From IMG/VR virus record IMGVR_UViG_3300036884_000436, positions 1-40,558 of that record: DNA of 40,558 bases. One strand, 5' to 3'. This document shows positions 14,733-23,524 of this stretch, in pieces. Source of the stretch: a virus. Each line of letters begins with the position of its first letter. Positions within the stretch are counted from its first letter, which is position 1. Made by a program: the position numbers and the translations under genes. The notes under the pieces were generated by a model. The model did no database searches and was not told the DNA's origin. It saw only the letters and a list, made by a program, of their open reading frames with translations.

Positions 14733-14941
14733 AACAACTTCTGACGAGCTGGTACTTCTGGGCTGTGCTCATGTTCGTTGGCGGCTGGCTGAAATTCATC
14801 TTCATGTGCGCTGTGGCTTCGATGGCTCCGCCAACGGAAGCGGACAGTCAGAGGTACGCTTTCTACTTCCGCTTCTTCAATAAGATTTCCGTAAACCCTC
14901 CGACGCTGGAGAGCGCCGGCATTCGATTTCCCAAACCTTAA
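14729..14941 (+). CDS. Small membrane protein
   Basis: 70 aa, GTG start overlapping the previous stop (GTGA). A long hydrophobic segment (SWYFWAVLMFVGGWLKFIFM) near the N-terminus is followed by a polar C-terminal half. A second holin candidate or an accessory lysis protein; unproven. Confidence 0.5.
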   Translation: MKQLLTSWYFWAVLMFVGGWLKFIFMCAVASMAPPTEADSQRYAFYFRFFNKISVNPPTLESAGIRFPKP

Positions 14942-14960
14942 ACCCCGAAAGGAAAATGAA

Positions 14961-15410
14961 ATGTCTACAGTACCCGCCAGCGCTCCGGCGCCGCCACCTA
15001 AACAAAGCGAAGTCAAGCACGTCCTGGCCGTAATCGGAGAGGACTTCAAGAAGGTTCTATACGGGGGCGAGAACGTCACCATCGCCGAGCTGCCATTGGA
15101 GGAGAAGTATCTTCCCGGAATGGCCGTCATCATGAAGATGCTTCTCGCCGCCCAGATCAATGCCCAGCAAAAGTATGCTGCGGTAAAGGGCGAGACTGGG
15201 GTGAAGAAGGCCGCCGATGTTATCGGCATCACCTTTGAAGCAGCGGTCGAGATCGCGGCCGGCTTCGGTGCAACCATCACCAAGGCCAACTACCAGCTCG
15301 CAAACGATGCCCTGGTGAACTTCCAGAAGGCGTTCACGGTACCGGGCAGTTTGACTGCTGCGCCGACAACGGCGGCTTTGATTGCTGCTTCGGATTCAGG
15401 CGCAGCGTAG
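14961..15410 (+). CDS. Helical hypothetical protein
   Basis: 149 aa with GAAAGGA upstream. A proline-rich start (ASAPAPPPK) precedes a mostly helical, alanine-rich body. The length and composition are reminiscent of small virion or head-associated proteins, but no family is recognised. Confidence 0.5.
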   Translation: MSTVPASAPAPPPKQSEVKHVLAVIGEDFKKVLYGGENVTIAELPLEEKYLPGMAVIMKMLLAAQINAQQKYAAVKGETGVKKAADVIGITFEAAVEIAAGFGATITKANYQLANDALVNFQKAFTVPGSLTAAPTTAALIAASDSGAA

Positions 15411-15485
15411 ATAGAGAAGTATCAATCTGCCGGCAAGTGGGGAAGGGCTGAAAGGCTTTTCCCCGTTCTATTTCAGGGAGGTTCC

Positions 15486-15758
15486 GTGGCGAAGGATTCG
15501 AAGAAGAACAGCGCCCGAGACAGCGGTATGCGCGGCCCAAGCGTACCCATGTCTACCGGTGGCGGGAAAAAGAAACTGGCCGGGGGCGCGGCCTCGATCT
15601 CCGTTCGCCGCGCGGACAATGGCTACATCGTGAGCTGCGAGTTCCCCTATGACGGGAAGAAGTACCGGGAGTCTGAGCAGAGCGTGTTTGCCAGCGCTGC
15701 GGACGTGGCTGAATTCATCGAGAAGAAACTCGGTGTGAAGGACGGTGACGACAAATGA
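15486..15758 (+). CDS. Small protein with an RDSGMRG motif
   Basis: 90 aa from GTG with GGGAGG upstream. The N-terminal 35 residues are disordered and contain DSGMRGPSVP; the rest (ASISVRRADNGYIVSCEFPY) forms a compact beta-rich segment ending in a helix. The SGMRG motif recurs in the next protein. Stop and next ATG overlap. Confidence 0.55.
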   Translation: MAKDSKKNSARDSGMRGPSVPMSTGGGKKKLAGGAASISVRRADNGYIVSCEFPYDGKKYRESEQSVFASAADVAEFIEKKLGVKDGDDK

Positions 15759-16219
15759 AGAGAGATCCGCGGACGAGCGCCGCCTTTGACAGCGGAATGC
15801 GCGGCAAGGACAAGCCATCCGAAGGGGGCTCAAAACAGGGCCCGAAGACGAAGGTCGGGAACCCTGATGGCGAGCTGTACTCGAGCGGGATGCGCGGCCA
15901 GGAGAAGCCGAAGGAAGCTCCGGTGGAAGACGGTGCTGCAACTCTCGCGACGGGCGATGCCGGCGGAGCGGGGTCGAGCAAGCAGGCTCCGAACTCAAGC
16001 GTGGGCAATCCGAAGGGCGAGGACGCTTCCAAGGCGGTTGGTGCTGTCCTGGGCGGTGGCGAGGCGCAAGCGAAGACCTCGGCCGGATACAAGGTCGGGA
16101 TCCCGGGGAACAACCTCGAGCACGCCGCGGCTGGGCATGAGCCGTCGTTTGAAGAAGACGACACTCACCTCAACATCCGCGTGCCCAAGACTTCGTTTAA
16201 GCGTCGGGGCGCGCAGTGA
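15755..16219 (+). CDS. Disordered protein with SGMRG and VGNP repeats
   Basis: 154 aa, low complexity and rich in Gly, Lys, Pro, Ser and Glu. Two SGMRG motifs (FDSGMRGKDKP, YSSGMRGQEKP) and two VGNPxGE motifs (VGNPDGE, VGNPKGE) are spaced along it. No folded domain is obvious. Related motifs are found in neighbours at 15486 and 19200, so this looks like a linear-motif scaffold. Function unknown. Confidence 0.55.
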   Translation: MKRDPRTSAAFDSGMRGKDKPSEGGSKQGPKTKVGNPDGELYSSGMRGQEKPKEAPVEDGAATLATGDAGGAGSSKQAPNSSVGNPKGEDASKAVGAVLGGGEAQAKTSAGYKVGIPGNNLEHAAAGHEPSFEEDDTHLNIRVPKTSFKRRGAQ

Positions 16220-16536
16220 TGTTCGCGTGCAGGCATTGCGGGCAGTTCTTTCCGGTGACCCCGGGAGCTGATCTGCATTGCAGCCCAAAATGCGCCCGCG
16301 ATTACGAGACGGCAAAGATCGACACCGCCGCTCTGCTCGTGGAGCAGGGCTTCGCTCTACACGGCGAGATCCCTAACTTGTTTGTGAAGGACGGCGTCCA
16401 CGTGAGCCTGGAACAGGTGATGCATGAAGGGTTTCAAAGAACTTTGGAGGCGCATAGTCATGCCCTCGCCGCCAGAAACGCTATTGCCGGCAATGCTGGA
16501 CAAACTGACCTCGGCCCAGCAGGCGCACATAGCTGA
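16219..16536 (+). CDS. Zinc-knuckle protein upstream of the portal
   Basis: 105 aa; ATG 16219 overlaps the previous stop (TGATG). CRHCGQFF and CSPKCARDY give two Cys pairs at the N-terminus with the spacing of a zinc ribbon. The remainder is helical. Function unknown. Confidence 0.55.
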   Translation: MFACRHCGQFFPVTPGADLHCSPKCARDYETAKIDTAALLVEQGFALHGEIPNLFVKDGVHVSLEQVMHEGFQRTLEAHSHALAARNAIAGNAGQTDLGPAGAHS

Positions 16537-16843
16537 TCTGCGGGTGCTGGTCGACCAGGCGCACGACCGGGAGAAGGACTTGGCAGGAATGGTCCGCCTG
16601 GTGATGGAGGAGCGCTTCTACCGTCCGGACGTGACCAGGCCAGAAGGCAAGCCCGTGAACCATTCGCCGCTGCCGGCGGAGGCGCTCGAGGACGTGACCA
16701 ACTTTGACGGCGAGGCCGACGCGAAGACGATCAAGGAGCAGGACATCGTTGCAAAAGAAATAGCGGACGGGATCGCCGAGCTTGCGAGAGAAGAGCGCGA
16801 GTATCGCGAGTCTCGCGAGTCTCGCGGGACAAAGGCTGAATAG
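16460..16843 (+). CDS. Helical hypothetical protein
   Basis: 127 aa from ATG 16460, which has TGGAGG ten bases upstream; ATG 16424 in the same frame would lengthen the overlap with the preceding gene. Highly charged and helical, ending in YRESRESRG encoded by a short tandem TCTCGCGAG repeat. Its last base is the first base of the portal start (TAGTG). Confidence 0.5.
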   Translation: MPSPPETLLPAMLDKLTSAQQAHIADLRVLVDQAHDREKDLAGMVRLVMEERFYRPDVTRPEGKPVNHSPLPAEALEDVTNFDGEADAKTIKEQDIVAKEIADGIAELAREEREYRESRESRGTKAE

Positions 16844-19173
16844 TGGCGAGCAACCAGGTGGAAAGCCGGTCACTGGCGGAAGGCGGCGGCTCGAGCTTGA
16901 GCAAGGCGCTGCTGGGATATGCAGACGTTTTGCATCAGGACCTCTCGCGCAACCGCTTTGCGGAAGAGCGCGAGTGGTACGAAGAGGCACTCTTCTACCA
17001 GCGGCGCCAGTGGCTGAAGTGGGACAACTCGAACAAGCGGTGGAGTCTGATTAAGCAGGATCCGGACAAGCCGCGGCCGATGCCGGTGACGAACCACTTT
17101 GCCCGGACGATCAATGCCAATGCCAACCAGCTTGGCGGCGGTCGTCTGCGGGCGATGTGCATTCCGAACGATGACAGCGACAAGAACCGCCGGGCTGCGC
17201 AGTTTGCCGAGAAGGCAATCGACGCGATCGACGAAGAGAGCGGGATGAACGTGCAGAACCCGCTGCTGGCGAAGCACGTTGCGCTGTGGGGCATCGGTGT
17301 TACCAAGGATATCTGGGATCAGTCCAGCTCTAACGGCACCTATAAGCTGCCGGTGATGGGCGAGCCGGTGCAGACTCCGCAGCTTGGCTGCTTCGATTGC
17401 GGTCGGGTTTCAGCGGGCGAGGTCAACGACGCGGCGGGGCCCGGAATGCCTTCTACCACGCCCGGAACGATGGAGGTTCCATGTCCGCAGTGTGGATCTC
17501 CTAACACTGCGGGCTGGCTATCCTCGCAGCCAACAGTTCAGGAAACGAAGGAGTTCTACAAGGGCAAGATTTGCACAGAGGTGCGACCGATCTTCGAGTT
17601 CTTCCTGCCGCGGGACTGCATGGCGCCGAACCTGGCGAAGAAGATGCAGCACCGCTACCGGAAGCCGTTGTCGGAGGCCAAGCGGATCTGGCCCGACATG
17701 GCTGACGAGCTGCAGATCGACGTACGGCAGGATACCAGCACGGTTTACCTGGAAGCTCTGCGCTCGCTGGTGAATTACAACTACATGCAGGAGCAGAGCG
17801 CCGAAGCTCTGACGGTGACTGAGACCTACGTGGATTGGGACCAGCTCCCGGAGGACCTGCAGGAGAAGCTCGAAGAGGTAGTTCTGGCCGGAGAAGACGA
17901 TGAAGGGATTCCCTTCGAGGCTCCGGATCCTGACCTGGACCCGGTGGAGCAGCTTCACCAGTGGGGAATCTTCATTATCAGCGGCGGCGGCAAGATTCTC
18001 GATCGTGGAATCAACCCAATCGAAGGCGAGAAGCCGTACACGTTCTACCTGTGGCAGACGGACCCGGCAAACGTTTATCCGATGGGCATGGGCTCGGACC
18101 TGATCCCCTTGCAGAAGCGTTTGAACCGGCTGGACTCGCTGATCGAGCTGGCCTACATGTCGAACGCGGCCGGCAAGTGGCTGTGGCCGTCGACGCAGAC
18201 GACCGGGAAGCCTACAGGATCGCCCAGCGACGTGATCGAGTTCGATCCGATCGGCGACGGCAAGATCAAGCCGGAGTTTGTGCAGCCGAATCCGATTGCG
18301 CAGTCGGCGCACGGCCTGAGACAGGCGATCAAACAGGACTTCCTCGAAATTGGCATGACCGAGGGCGTGCAGATGGGTCACAATCCCCAGGGCGTGACGG
18401 CCTTCCGTGGATTGGCGTACCTTGGAGCCAAGGCAGCCGAGCAGATCTCGACGCAACGGCAGCTCTGGGAGCGGGCGCACGCCATGAGGCACAAGAAGTG
18501 CCTGATTCTGGCGAAGAAATTCTGGAGTGAGCCGCGGCGGACCAAGGTGGCAGGCTTCAACGGCCGCTGGGGCATGAAGCAGTTTCTCGGGCAGGACCTC
18601 GAGGGCGATTACACGAACACGATCGTGGAGAACAGCTCCCGGCCGAAGACGATTGACGAGAAGCAGGGGCAGTTCGCCATGCTGGTGCAGGGCGGCCTGA
18701 TAGACCCGACCGACCCGAGCACAAGGGAGTATGTGCTGGACGAGATGAATCTGGACAGGGTGAACCTGACGGATCATCTCCAGTACGAGAAGGCCGAACG
18801 CGATCTCGAATCGGTGATCAACGGCCAGATGCCAGCGCTGAATCCGTACATCAACCTGGCGATCTTTGTGAAGATCTTCTCGAACTTTACCCTCACGGAA
18901 GAGTTCGAGGAGCTGCCACAGGATGCGCAGCAGCGGGTGATGCAGGCGACGCAGATGATCAGCCAGGCGATGGCCCAGCAGCAGGCGGCGGCGGCGATGC
19001 AGCAGATGCGGACGCAGGCCACACAGCGGCTCGCAGGGGCTATGGCAGAGCATGCGGCCAAGGGGCCACAGGACCCCGGTCTGAGCGGCGTACCAGGTAA
19101 AACAACATCGCCGGAGGCTTCGGCCACGGCGGCCGAGTCAGAAGGAAATCAGATGGCATCGGCGATGCCGTAG
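16843..19173 (+). CDS. Portal protein, P22-like, with an embedded zinc-ribbon pair
   Basis: 776 aa, GTG start. Size, the early RQWLKWDNSN and PMPVTNHFARTINANANQLGGG segments, a helical C-terminal barrel and a Gln/Ala-rich tail (QQQAAAAMQQM) fit P22-type podovirus portals. It forms the dodecameric ring through which DNA is packaged and ejected. Residues 183-217 carry CFDC and CPQC pairs in an inserted loop, probably binding zinc. Position downstream of the terminase and upstream of scaffold and capsid supports the call. Confidence 0.85.
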   Translation: MASNQVESRSLAEGGGSSLSKALLGYADVLHQDLSRNRFAEEREWYEEALFYQRRQWLKWDNSNKRWSLIKQDPDKPRPMPVTNHFARTINANANQLGGGRLRAMCIPNDDSDKNRRAAQFAEKAIDAIDEESGMNVQNPLLAKHVALWGIGVTKDIWDQSSSNGTYKLPVMGEPVQTPQLGCFDCGRVSAGEVNDAAGPGMPSTTPGTMEVPCPQCGSPNTAGWLSSQPTVQETKEFYKGKICTEVRPIFEFFLPRDCMAPNLAKKMQHRYRKPLSEAKRIWPDMADELQIDVRQDTSTVYLEALRSLVNYNYMQEQSAEALTVTETYVDWDQLPEDLQEKLEEVVLAGEDDEGIPFEAPDPDLDPVEQLHQWGIFIISGGGKILDRGINPIEGEKPYTFYLWQTDPANVYPMGMGSDLIPLQKRLNRLDSLIELAYMSNAAGKWLWPSTQTTGKPTGSPSDVIEFDPIGDGKIKPEFVQPNPIAQSAHGLRQAIKQDFLEIGMTEGVQMGHNPQGVTAFRGLAYLGAKAAEQISTQRQLWERAHAMRHKKCLILAKKFWSEPRRTKVAGFNGRWGMKQFLGQDLEGDYTNTIVENSSRPKTIDEKQGQFAMLVQGGLIDPTDPSTREYVLDEMNLDRVNLTDHLQYEKAERDLESVINGQMPALNPYINLAIFVKIFSNFTLTEEFEELPQDAQQRVMQATQMISQAMAQQQAAAAMQQMRTQATQRLAGAMAEHAAKGPQDPGLSGVPGKTTSPEASATAAESEGNQMASAMP

Positions 19174-19199
19174 CCAGAAAAGGAACAGGTGAACCCCCC

Positions 19200-19799
19200 A
19201 TGGAAAACGAAAACACCAACGATTCGATGCCGGACGGTAAGACGGTCGATGAGCACAAAGCAGCCCTTGAGCAAGCAAGCGATGTGCAGAAAAACCCTCC
19301 CGAGGCGGCCGTGTCTTCAGCCCCCAGTACAGACAGTGGCTCGCCTACATCCTCAGGGGTAACCGCACCCTCGGAACCTTCGGCCACAGACGCCGCTCCC
19401 GCCTCCGCGAGCCCCGAGCCTATTAAGAAACCATCACCGGCGGAGAACACCGGCGATCCGCGCGACACCTCGCAGGTGGACTCGTTGGGGAACCCGAAGG
19501 GCACCTTCCCTCTGGGTGAAGTTCAGTACCACGGTGAGCGCAAGGGCGAGACTCCGGTGTTTCGCGACAAAGATCCGCTGGAAGCGCACGATCCGCTGCA
19601 AGGTTCCGGGCCGCGCGGAGCGGATGTGCCTCCAGAGCATCTGTCAGAGGCGCGCAAGGCTGAGACGGCCGCGGCCGAGACCGCGCGCTTGCAGCGAGGC
19701 ATGAGTTCAACCGACGCGGTCGATTCGATCGGCAATCCATCGGATGTGCCGCCCGGCCCGCGTGGAGCAAATGCTCCGAAAGACAGTTTCCGGCGATAA
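19200..19799 (+). CDS. Disordered acidic protein with GNP motifs
   Basis: 199 aa. Predicted to be almost wholly disordered: runs of Ser, Ala, Pro, Glu and Thr. Repeats include VDSLGNPKG/VDSIGNPSD and GPRGADVP/GPRGANAP. It lies between portal and a small capsid-region gene. The GNP and DS motifs echo the 15755 protein. A head-assembly helper or decoration-anchoring linker is a guess. Confidence 0.55.
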   Translation: MENENTNDSMPDGKTVDEHKAALEQASDVQKNPPEAAVSSAPSTDSGSPTSSGVTAPSEPSATDAAPASASPEPIKKPSPAENTGDPRDTSQVDSLGNPKGTFPLGEVQYHGERKGETPVFRDKDPLEAHDPLQGSGPRGADVPPEHLSEARKAETAAAETARLQRGMSSTDAVDSIGNPSDVPPGPRGANAPKDSFRR

Positions 19800-19804
19800 G
19801 AACA

Positions 19805-19840
19805 CCCCAACAAGCCAACAGCAGGCTTGTCGGGGACCCC
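19805..19840 (+). terminator. Intergenic hairpin of the CCCC...GGGGACCCC type
   Basis: CCCC-AA-CAAGCC, a 7-nt loop, then GGCTTG-TC-GGGG, followed by ACCCC. No T-run. Similar elements stand at 24370 and, less perfectly, at 8335. Probably an mRNA processing or stability hairpin. Confidence 0.45.
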
Positions 19841-19863
19841 GCTAAAACGAAGAGGAGAAGGCA

Positions 19864-20178
19864 ATGGCTGTTGTAGTGACTTGCGTAGACCGTGCAGTCC
19901 CAGGGGCAGCGTACGAGTGCCTGAATGAAATCACCTTCAGCTCGAACAACGATTACGTAACCAACGGGATTGCGATCACGGCGGCAATGCTGGGCATGCA
20001 GCGCGTGGACTGGGTTATACCGATACAAATCGGCCCGTCGCTGGCGAGCGGCATCGCCGGGATTTCCTGGGACCGTGCAAACCAAAAGGTGAAGTTCTAC
20101 ACCGACGCAGGCGTGGAAGTCGGAAACGGTGTCGACATTTCCAGCGTGAAGCTCTACGTCCTGGCAAAGGGCGTCTAA
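19864..20178 (+). CDS. Small probable head protein
   Basis: 104 aa with a very strong ribosome binding site (AGAGGAGAAGGCA), suggesting high expression. Compact beta-rich sequence (VVVTCVDRAVPGAAYECLNE, WVIPIQIGPS, VKLYVLAKGV). High expression and position before scaffold and capsid would suit a decoration or head-completion protein, but no family is recognised. Confidence 0.55.
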   Translation: MAVVVTCVDRAVPGAAYECLNEITFSSNNDYVTNGIAITAAMLGMQRVDWVIPIQIGPSLASGIAGISWDRANQKVKFYTDAGVEVGNGVDISSVKLYVLAKGV

Positions 20179-20357
20179 TGCCGAGACCTACCGGAAAGCA
20201 CAACTCGCTCGATTCGTATTCCGGCGCTCCGGCACCGGCGCCGACGACCCCGGGATACCTGACGCCGGCGGCAAAGCAGATCAACGCCGGGGATAAGAAG
20301 GTGGGGCCGAAGAAGAGCTCCACTGGGCAGATAAGCCCGGACAGTTTCTGCGAGTGA
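20178..20357 (+). CDS. 59-aa disordered protein
   Basis: ATG overlaps the previous stop (TAATG). The sequence is basic and Pro/Ser/Lys-rich (GAPAPAPTTPGYLTP, KKVGPKKSSTG) with a SLDSYSG start reminiscent of the DS-containing motifs of the nearby disordered proteins. It is followed by AGTGCGCACT and a terminator. Function unknown. Confidence 0.5.
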   Translation: MPRPTGKHNSLDSYSGAPAPAPTTPGYLTPAAKQINAGDKKVGPKKSSTGQISPDSFCE

Positions 20358-20420
20358 GCAGTTGTGCGCAGTAGTGCGCACTCTTGAATAGTAACTACCA
20401 ACAATTCGTAAGCTGGGAAG

Positions 20421-20445
20421 AGCCCTCCTCTGAGAGGGCTTTTTT
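20421..20445 (+). terminator. Rho-independent terminator
   Basis: AGCCCTC and GAGGGCT form a 7-bp stem with a 6-nt loop, ending directly in T6. It separates the portal-side genes from the scaffold gene. Confidence 0.85.
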
Positions 20446-20468
20446 ACTGGCGCGAACAGGAGAAGGGC

Positions 20469-21563
20469 ATGAACAAGCGTTTGGAAGAGTTGCTGCGCGG
20501 CCTGTGGCGGCCGAGCTCTATTTGTTCGATCGAGGGCGAAGGCGACGGAGCGGCAGCCGGCGGCGGCGATGCCGGTGGAGCAGCCCCGGAGCTATCGAGC
20601 GCGGAAAAGGCGCTGGAGTTCTGGGATTCACCAGTAGATGCGAACAAAGTTGAAGGCGGCCAGGGCGGCGGCGAAGCCGGCAAGGCTGGGGCTGGGGCTG
20701 CGGCCGATGGCGAGAGCAAGTCCGCCGAAGGCGATGGCGCTCAAAAAAGCGCCGACGGTCAACCCGCGATTCCGGATGAGCAGCTTCAAGCGGATCCTCG
20801 CTACAAAGAAGTAGCACAGTTTTGCGATGAAGTGCAGCCGATTCTGGACCAGCATGGGATCCCGGACGCGAAGGAACTGGGCCTCGCGCTCGCCGATGCC
20901 GGCATTCTCTACCAGATTGCCGGTGGCCAGGCGCCTCCATCGCGATTACTGGACGTGATGATCCAGAATTCGGGCTGGTCAAAGGAGCAAGTGTCTGGCG
21001 TGGCTGCCGATCTGATCGGCTGGCTCACCAAACAAGGGTTCCTGAAGGGTGACCAGGCGGGACAGCAGCGCGGCACCGATGGCAAATTCGTCGATCCGCT
21101 CGAGGAAAAAGTAAACGGCCTCGCGAAGACGCTCGAGGAGCAGAAGGCAAACGAGACCAGGGCGGCCGAGCAGCAGCGGCAGACGAAGATCTTCGATAGC
21201 TTCCGCGGCAAGATTGGCGAGCTGATCGAGGCGAAGGGCCTGGACAAAGACGATCTGGACTATTACGGCCGGGAGATTCGGGCGCTGATCGATCCGAAGG
21301 TCTTCAACGCCGTAGTCGCCCGCATCGAGAAGGGCAACTTCGTCGACGTGCAGAAGTTATTCGACCAGGTTCACAGCCGTGAAGCAGCGCGTTTGAAGCG
21401 CTACACGGACAAGCAACTTTCAACAGCCACGCAGCGGCAGAATGCAGCGCCGCGCGTACCTGCTGGCGGAGCACCACCAGCGCCGAAGGCCGGACAGCAA
21501 AAGCGCGATCTTTCCAACCGGGAAGAGCGCTTAGCGGCGGCCGAGGCCGAGTGGGAAAAGTAA
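20469..21563 (+). CDS. Probable scaffolding protein
   Basis: 364 aa. A low-complexity Gly/Ala/Glu-rich N-terminal third is followed by a helical, charged region with a coiled coil (PLEEKVNGLAKTLEEQKANE) and a basic Lys/Arg-rich C-terminal end (NREERLAAAEAEWEK). It sits directly upstream of the major capsid gene, the standard scaffold place. In P22-type phages the helical C-terminus binds coat protein. The role is inferred from context and composition. Confidence 0.65.
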   Translation: MNKRLEELLRGLWRPSSICSIEGEGDGAAAGGGDAGGAAPELSSAEKALEFWDSPVDANKVEGGQGGGEAGKAGAGAAADGESKSAEGDGAQKSADGQPAIPDEQLQADPRYKEVAQFCDEVQPILDQHGIPDAKELGLALADAGILYQIAGGQAPPSRLLDVMIQNSGWSKEQVSGVAADLIGWLTKQGFLKGDQAGQQRGTDGKFVDPLEEKVNGLAKTLEEQKANETRAAEQQRQTKIFDSFRGKIGELIEAKGLDKDDLDYYGREIRALIDPKVFNAVVARIEKGNFVDVQKLFDQVHSREAARLKRYTDKQLSTATQRQNAAPRVPAGGAPPAPKAGQQKRDLSNREERLAAAEAEWEK

Positions 21564-21592
21564 CTTAAGTTACATCCGTAACGTTCGTTACG
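21561..21592. repeat. String of short palindromes between scaffold and capsid genes
   Basis: TAACTTAAGTTA (21561-21572) is followed by CGTAACGTTCGTTACG (21577-21592). Because GTTAC, GTAAC and GTTAC alternate, at least two mutually exclusive hairpins can form. The scaffold stop codon lies in the first palindrome. Possible RNA switch, processing site or protein site. Confidence 0.4.
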
Positions 21593-21662
21593 TTCTAAGC
21601 CCGCGCACCATCATCCCCGCGACCCCCGAGCGCGATTTCCACCAGCAACATGGAGAACTACC

Positions 21663-22889
21663 TTGGCTGATCAGAACACGATCAACCGCATCGGGGGACT
21701 GCTCAAAAACGTCTACTCCGACGCGATTGTGGAGCAACAGAACCTTGCCGCAGTAGCGCGCAAACTGTTCACAAAAGCAAAGGGCGTCCGTCTGGGTGGG
21801 GACCACTACGAGATCTCAATCAGGATCGGTGGAAACCGCGCCGGCGTCGGTGCCCGCAACTCTGACGACACCTTGCCCACCCCCCTGCGTCAGCAGGAAA
21901 AGAAGTTCCTGGTCTACGACCGCGCTGTCTTCGGCGTGATCAGGGTCTTCGACAAGGATATTCAGAACAGCAAAGACAACAAGCAGGCCTTCATCAACCA
22001 CCTGGACGATGAAGTCACCCAGGTTGCCAAAGACGTGATGAAGCACATGAACATCATGACCTATGGCGACGGCACGGGAACGCTCGCCCTGGTGAATGCA
22101 GGCACGGTGGCCACCAACCAGTTTGTGGGCAAGACCGGCACCGCGTTCGGCAACTTCGGTACGCGATACCTGCAGCTCAACGATCAGATCGACATCTGGG
22201 ATCCGACCTTTGCCGTCCAGCGCACTCCGGCTGGCGGCGTGACGGTGACCAACGTCGATCCGACAACGCAGACGGTGACCATGAGCAGCGTCCTGACACT
22301 CACCGCAAACGATGTGGTAGTGCGGGCGAACTCGCAGAACAAGGAATACGTCGGTCTGCAGTTGGCGACCGACAATTCCTCGTCCGTAACCTTCCAGGCC
22401 CTGTCCCGCGGCTCCTACGCGATGCTGCGCGGCAACGTGGTCTCGGCGGGCGGCGCTGGCTTGGCGGAGTCGCACCTGCAGCAGATCATCTCGCTGATCG
22501 AAATGTCGAGCGGCGAGACACCGGACCGGTTCTTGACCGGCAACGCGCAGTGGGATGCTTATGTGGCCCTCGGCCAGTCGCTGAAGCGCTATGTGAACAC
22601 CCAGAAGCTGGACCGCGGCTTCCAGGAGCTGGATTACAACGGCATCCCCTTCCTTAAGGACGTGGACGCTCTGCCGGCTGCTATCTTCGCCATCAACAGC
22701 GAATATGTGCAGAACGGCGTGGTGACCCCGCTGAGCTGGATGGAAGAGGACGGCTCTCTGCTGAAGTGGGACCCGGGCTACGCTGCTTACAAGGGCGTGA
22801 TGAGGGAATACGGGAACTACGTGTACCCGCGTCCGAACGCGATCGGCAGGATCGACACCCTGGCGGTGGGCGCGGCCTACGTGCGGTAG
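21663..22889 (+). CDS. Major capsid protein
   Basis: 408 aa from TTG 21663 with GGAG eight bases upstream. Features of HK97-fold coats of the N4-gp56/P22-like groups are seen: a helical N-terminus, RRIGGNRAG-type basic loop (SIRIGGNRAGVGARNSDD), an extended central domain with many Thr/Val strands, and a C-terminal segment rich in Tyr and Pro (YGNYVYPRPNAIGRID). It is placed after the scaffold and before head-completion genes, and its codon use is the most regular in the window. It builds the icosahedral shell. Confidence 0.8.
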   Translation: MADQNTINRIGGLLKNVYSDAIVEQQNLAAVARKLFTKAKGVRLGGDHYEISIRIGGNRAGVGARNSDDTLPTPLRQQEKKFLVYDRAVFGVIRVFDKDIQNSKDNKQAFINHLDDEVTQVAKDVMKHMNIMTYGDGTGTLALVNAGTVATNQFVGKTGTAFGNFGTRYLQLNDQIDIWDPTFAVQRTPAGGVTVTNVDPTTQTVTMSSVLTLTANDVVVRANSQNKEYVGLQLATDNSSSVTFQALSRGSYAMLRGNVVSAGGAGLAESHLQQIISLIEMSSGETPDRFLTGNAQWDAYVALGQSLKRYVNTQKLDRGFQELDYNGIPFLKDVDALPAAIFAINSEYVQNGVVTPLSWMEEDGSLLKWDPGYAAYKGVMREYGNYVYPRPNAIGRIDTLAVGAAYVR

Positions 22890-22895
22890 AGAAAG

Positions 22896-22929
22896 GCCCC
22901 AGGTCAGTCCCGCGGAGGGGACCTGGGGC
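22896..22929 (+). terminator. Strong GC hairpin after the capsid gene
   Basis: GCCCCAGGTC and GACCTGGGGC form a perfect 10-bp stem around a 14-nt loop just after the capsid stop. No T-run follows. It could act as a partial terminator or 3' end stabiliser that raises capsid mRNA over downstream genes. Confidence 0.55.
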
Positions 22930-22972
22930 ACCGCATTACAACGTTATATTGCAGTAACGAAGGGATCCCCCG

Positions 22973-23479
22973 ATGGCAATCATCCTGGTGGGCGAGCAGA
23001 CGCCGGCGCATCCGGAAGAATTCGAACGCAAGCTGCAGGCCTACGACAAGGATCTAGTCGTCGCCTGGCACAAGCCTCCGACGTGGAAGCGATCGCGCCC
23101 GGGCGTGTGGAAGATTGAGCAGTGCGTCCGCCATGCGAGCGGGCTGTTACACCCTGACGGCCGTCCAAAGCACACGCACGTTTGCCAGCGCAGTTACGTG
23201 ATGATGGTGACGGATGAGCAAGGGGCGCCTCTGCCGCTGGGCGAGCACGTGATCGAGAAGCTGCGGGCGATGCGGGCCTATTCGGAGTCGTTTGGCGGCG
23301 AAACGGAACGGGGCCTGAAGAACTTTATCCATAACTCGAAGGCCATCGATGCCGAGCTGGAGAACCGGCGCGCGGTAGCGACCGAAGACATCATGCAGCA
23401 CAACCGGCGGTTCAACCGGGTGACGCTGAACCGGGCCTACAACCTGCTCGAGCGTCACGATCTGCGGCCAAACCGCTAG
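22973..23479 (+). CDS. Hypothetical protein after capsid
   Basis: 168 aa. N-terminal alpha/beta part with a Cys/His segment (EQCVRHASGLLHPDGRPKHTH) and a long helical C-terminus (DAELENRRAVATEDIMQHNR). Located where podoviruses often keep head-completion genes, but I recognise no family. Confidence 0.5.
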   Translation: MAIILVGEQTPAHPEEFERKLQAYDKDLVVAWHKPPTWKRSRPGVWKIEQCVRHASGLLHPDGRPKHTHVCQRSYVMMVTDEQGAPLPLGEHVIEKLRAMRAYSESFGGETERGLKNFIHNSKAIDAELENRRAVATEDIMQHNRRFNRVTLNRAYNLLERHDLRPNR

Positions 23480-23524
23480 TTTCAAGTCTTTCATTCCCCC
23501 AATTTCAACCTGAGCAGCGGGCAA

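Noticed and set aside
17518-19053. 511-residue minus-strand frame opposite the portal gene
   Set aside because: Translation is His/Arg/Leu-rich with no ribosome binding site; typical antisense shadow of a GC-rich gene.
21816-22931. 371-residue minus-strand frame opposite the capsid gene
   Set aside because: Same shadow pattern; the plus strand encodes a well-formed capsid protein.
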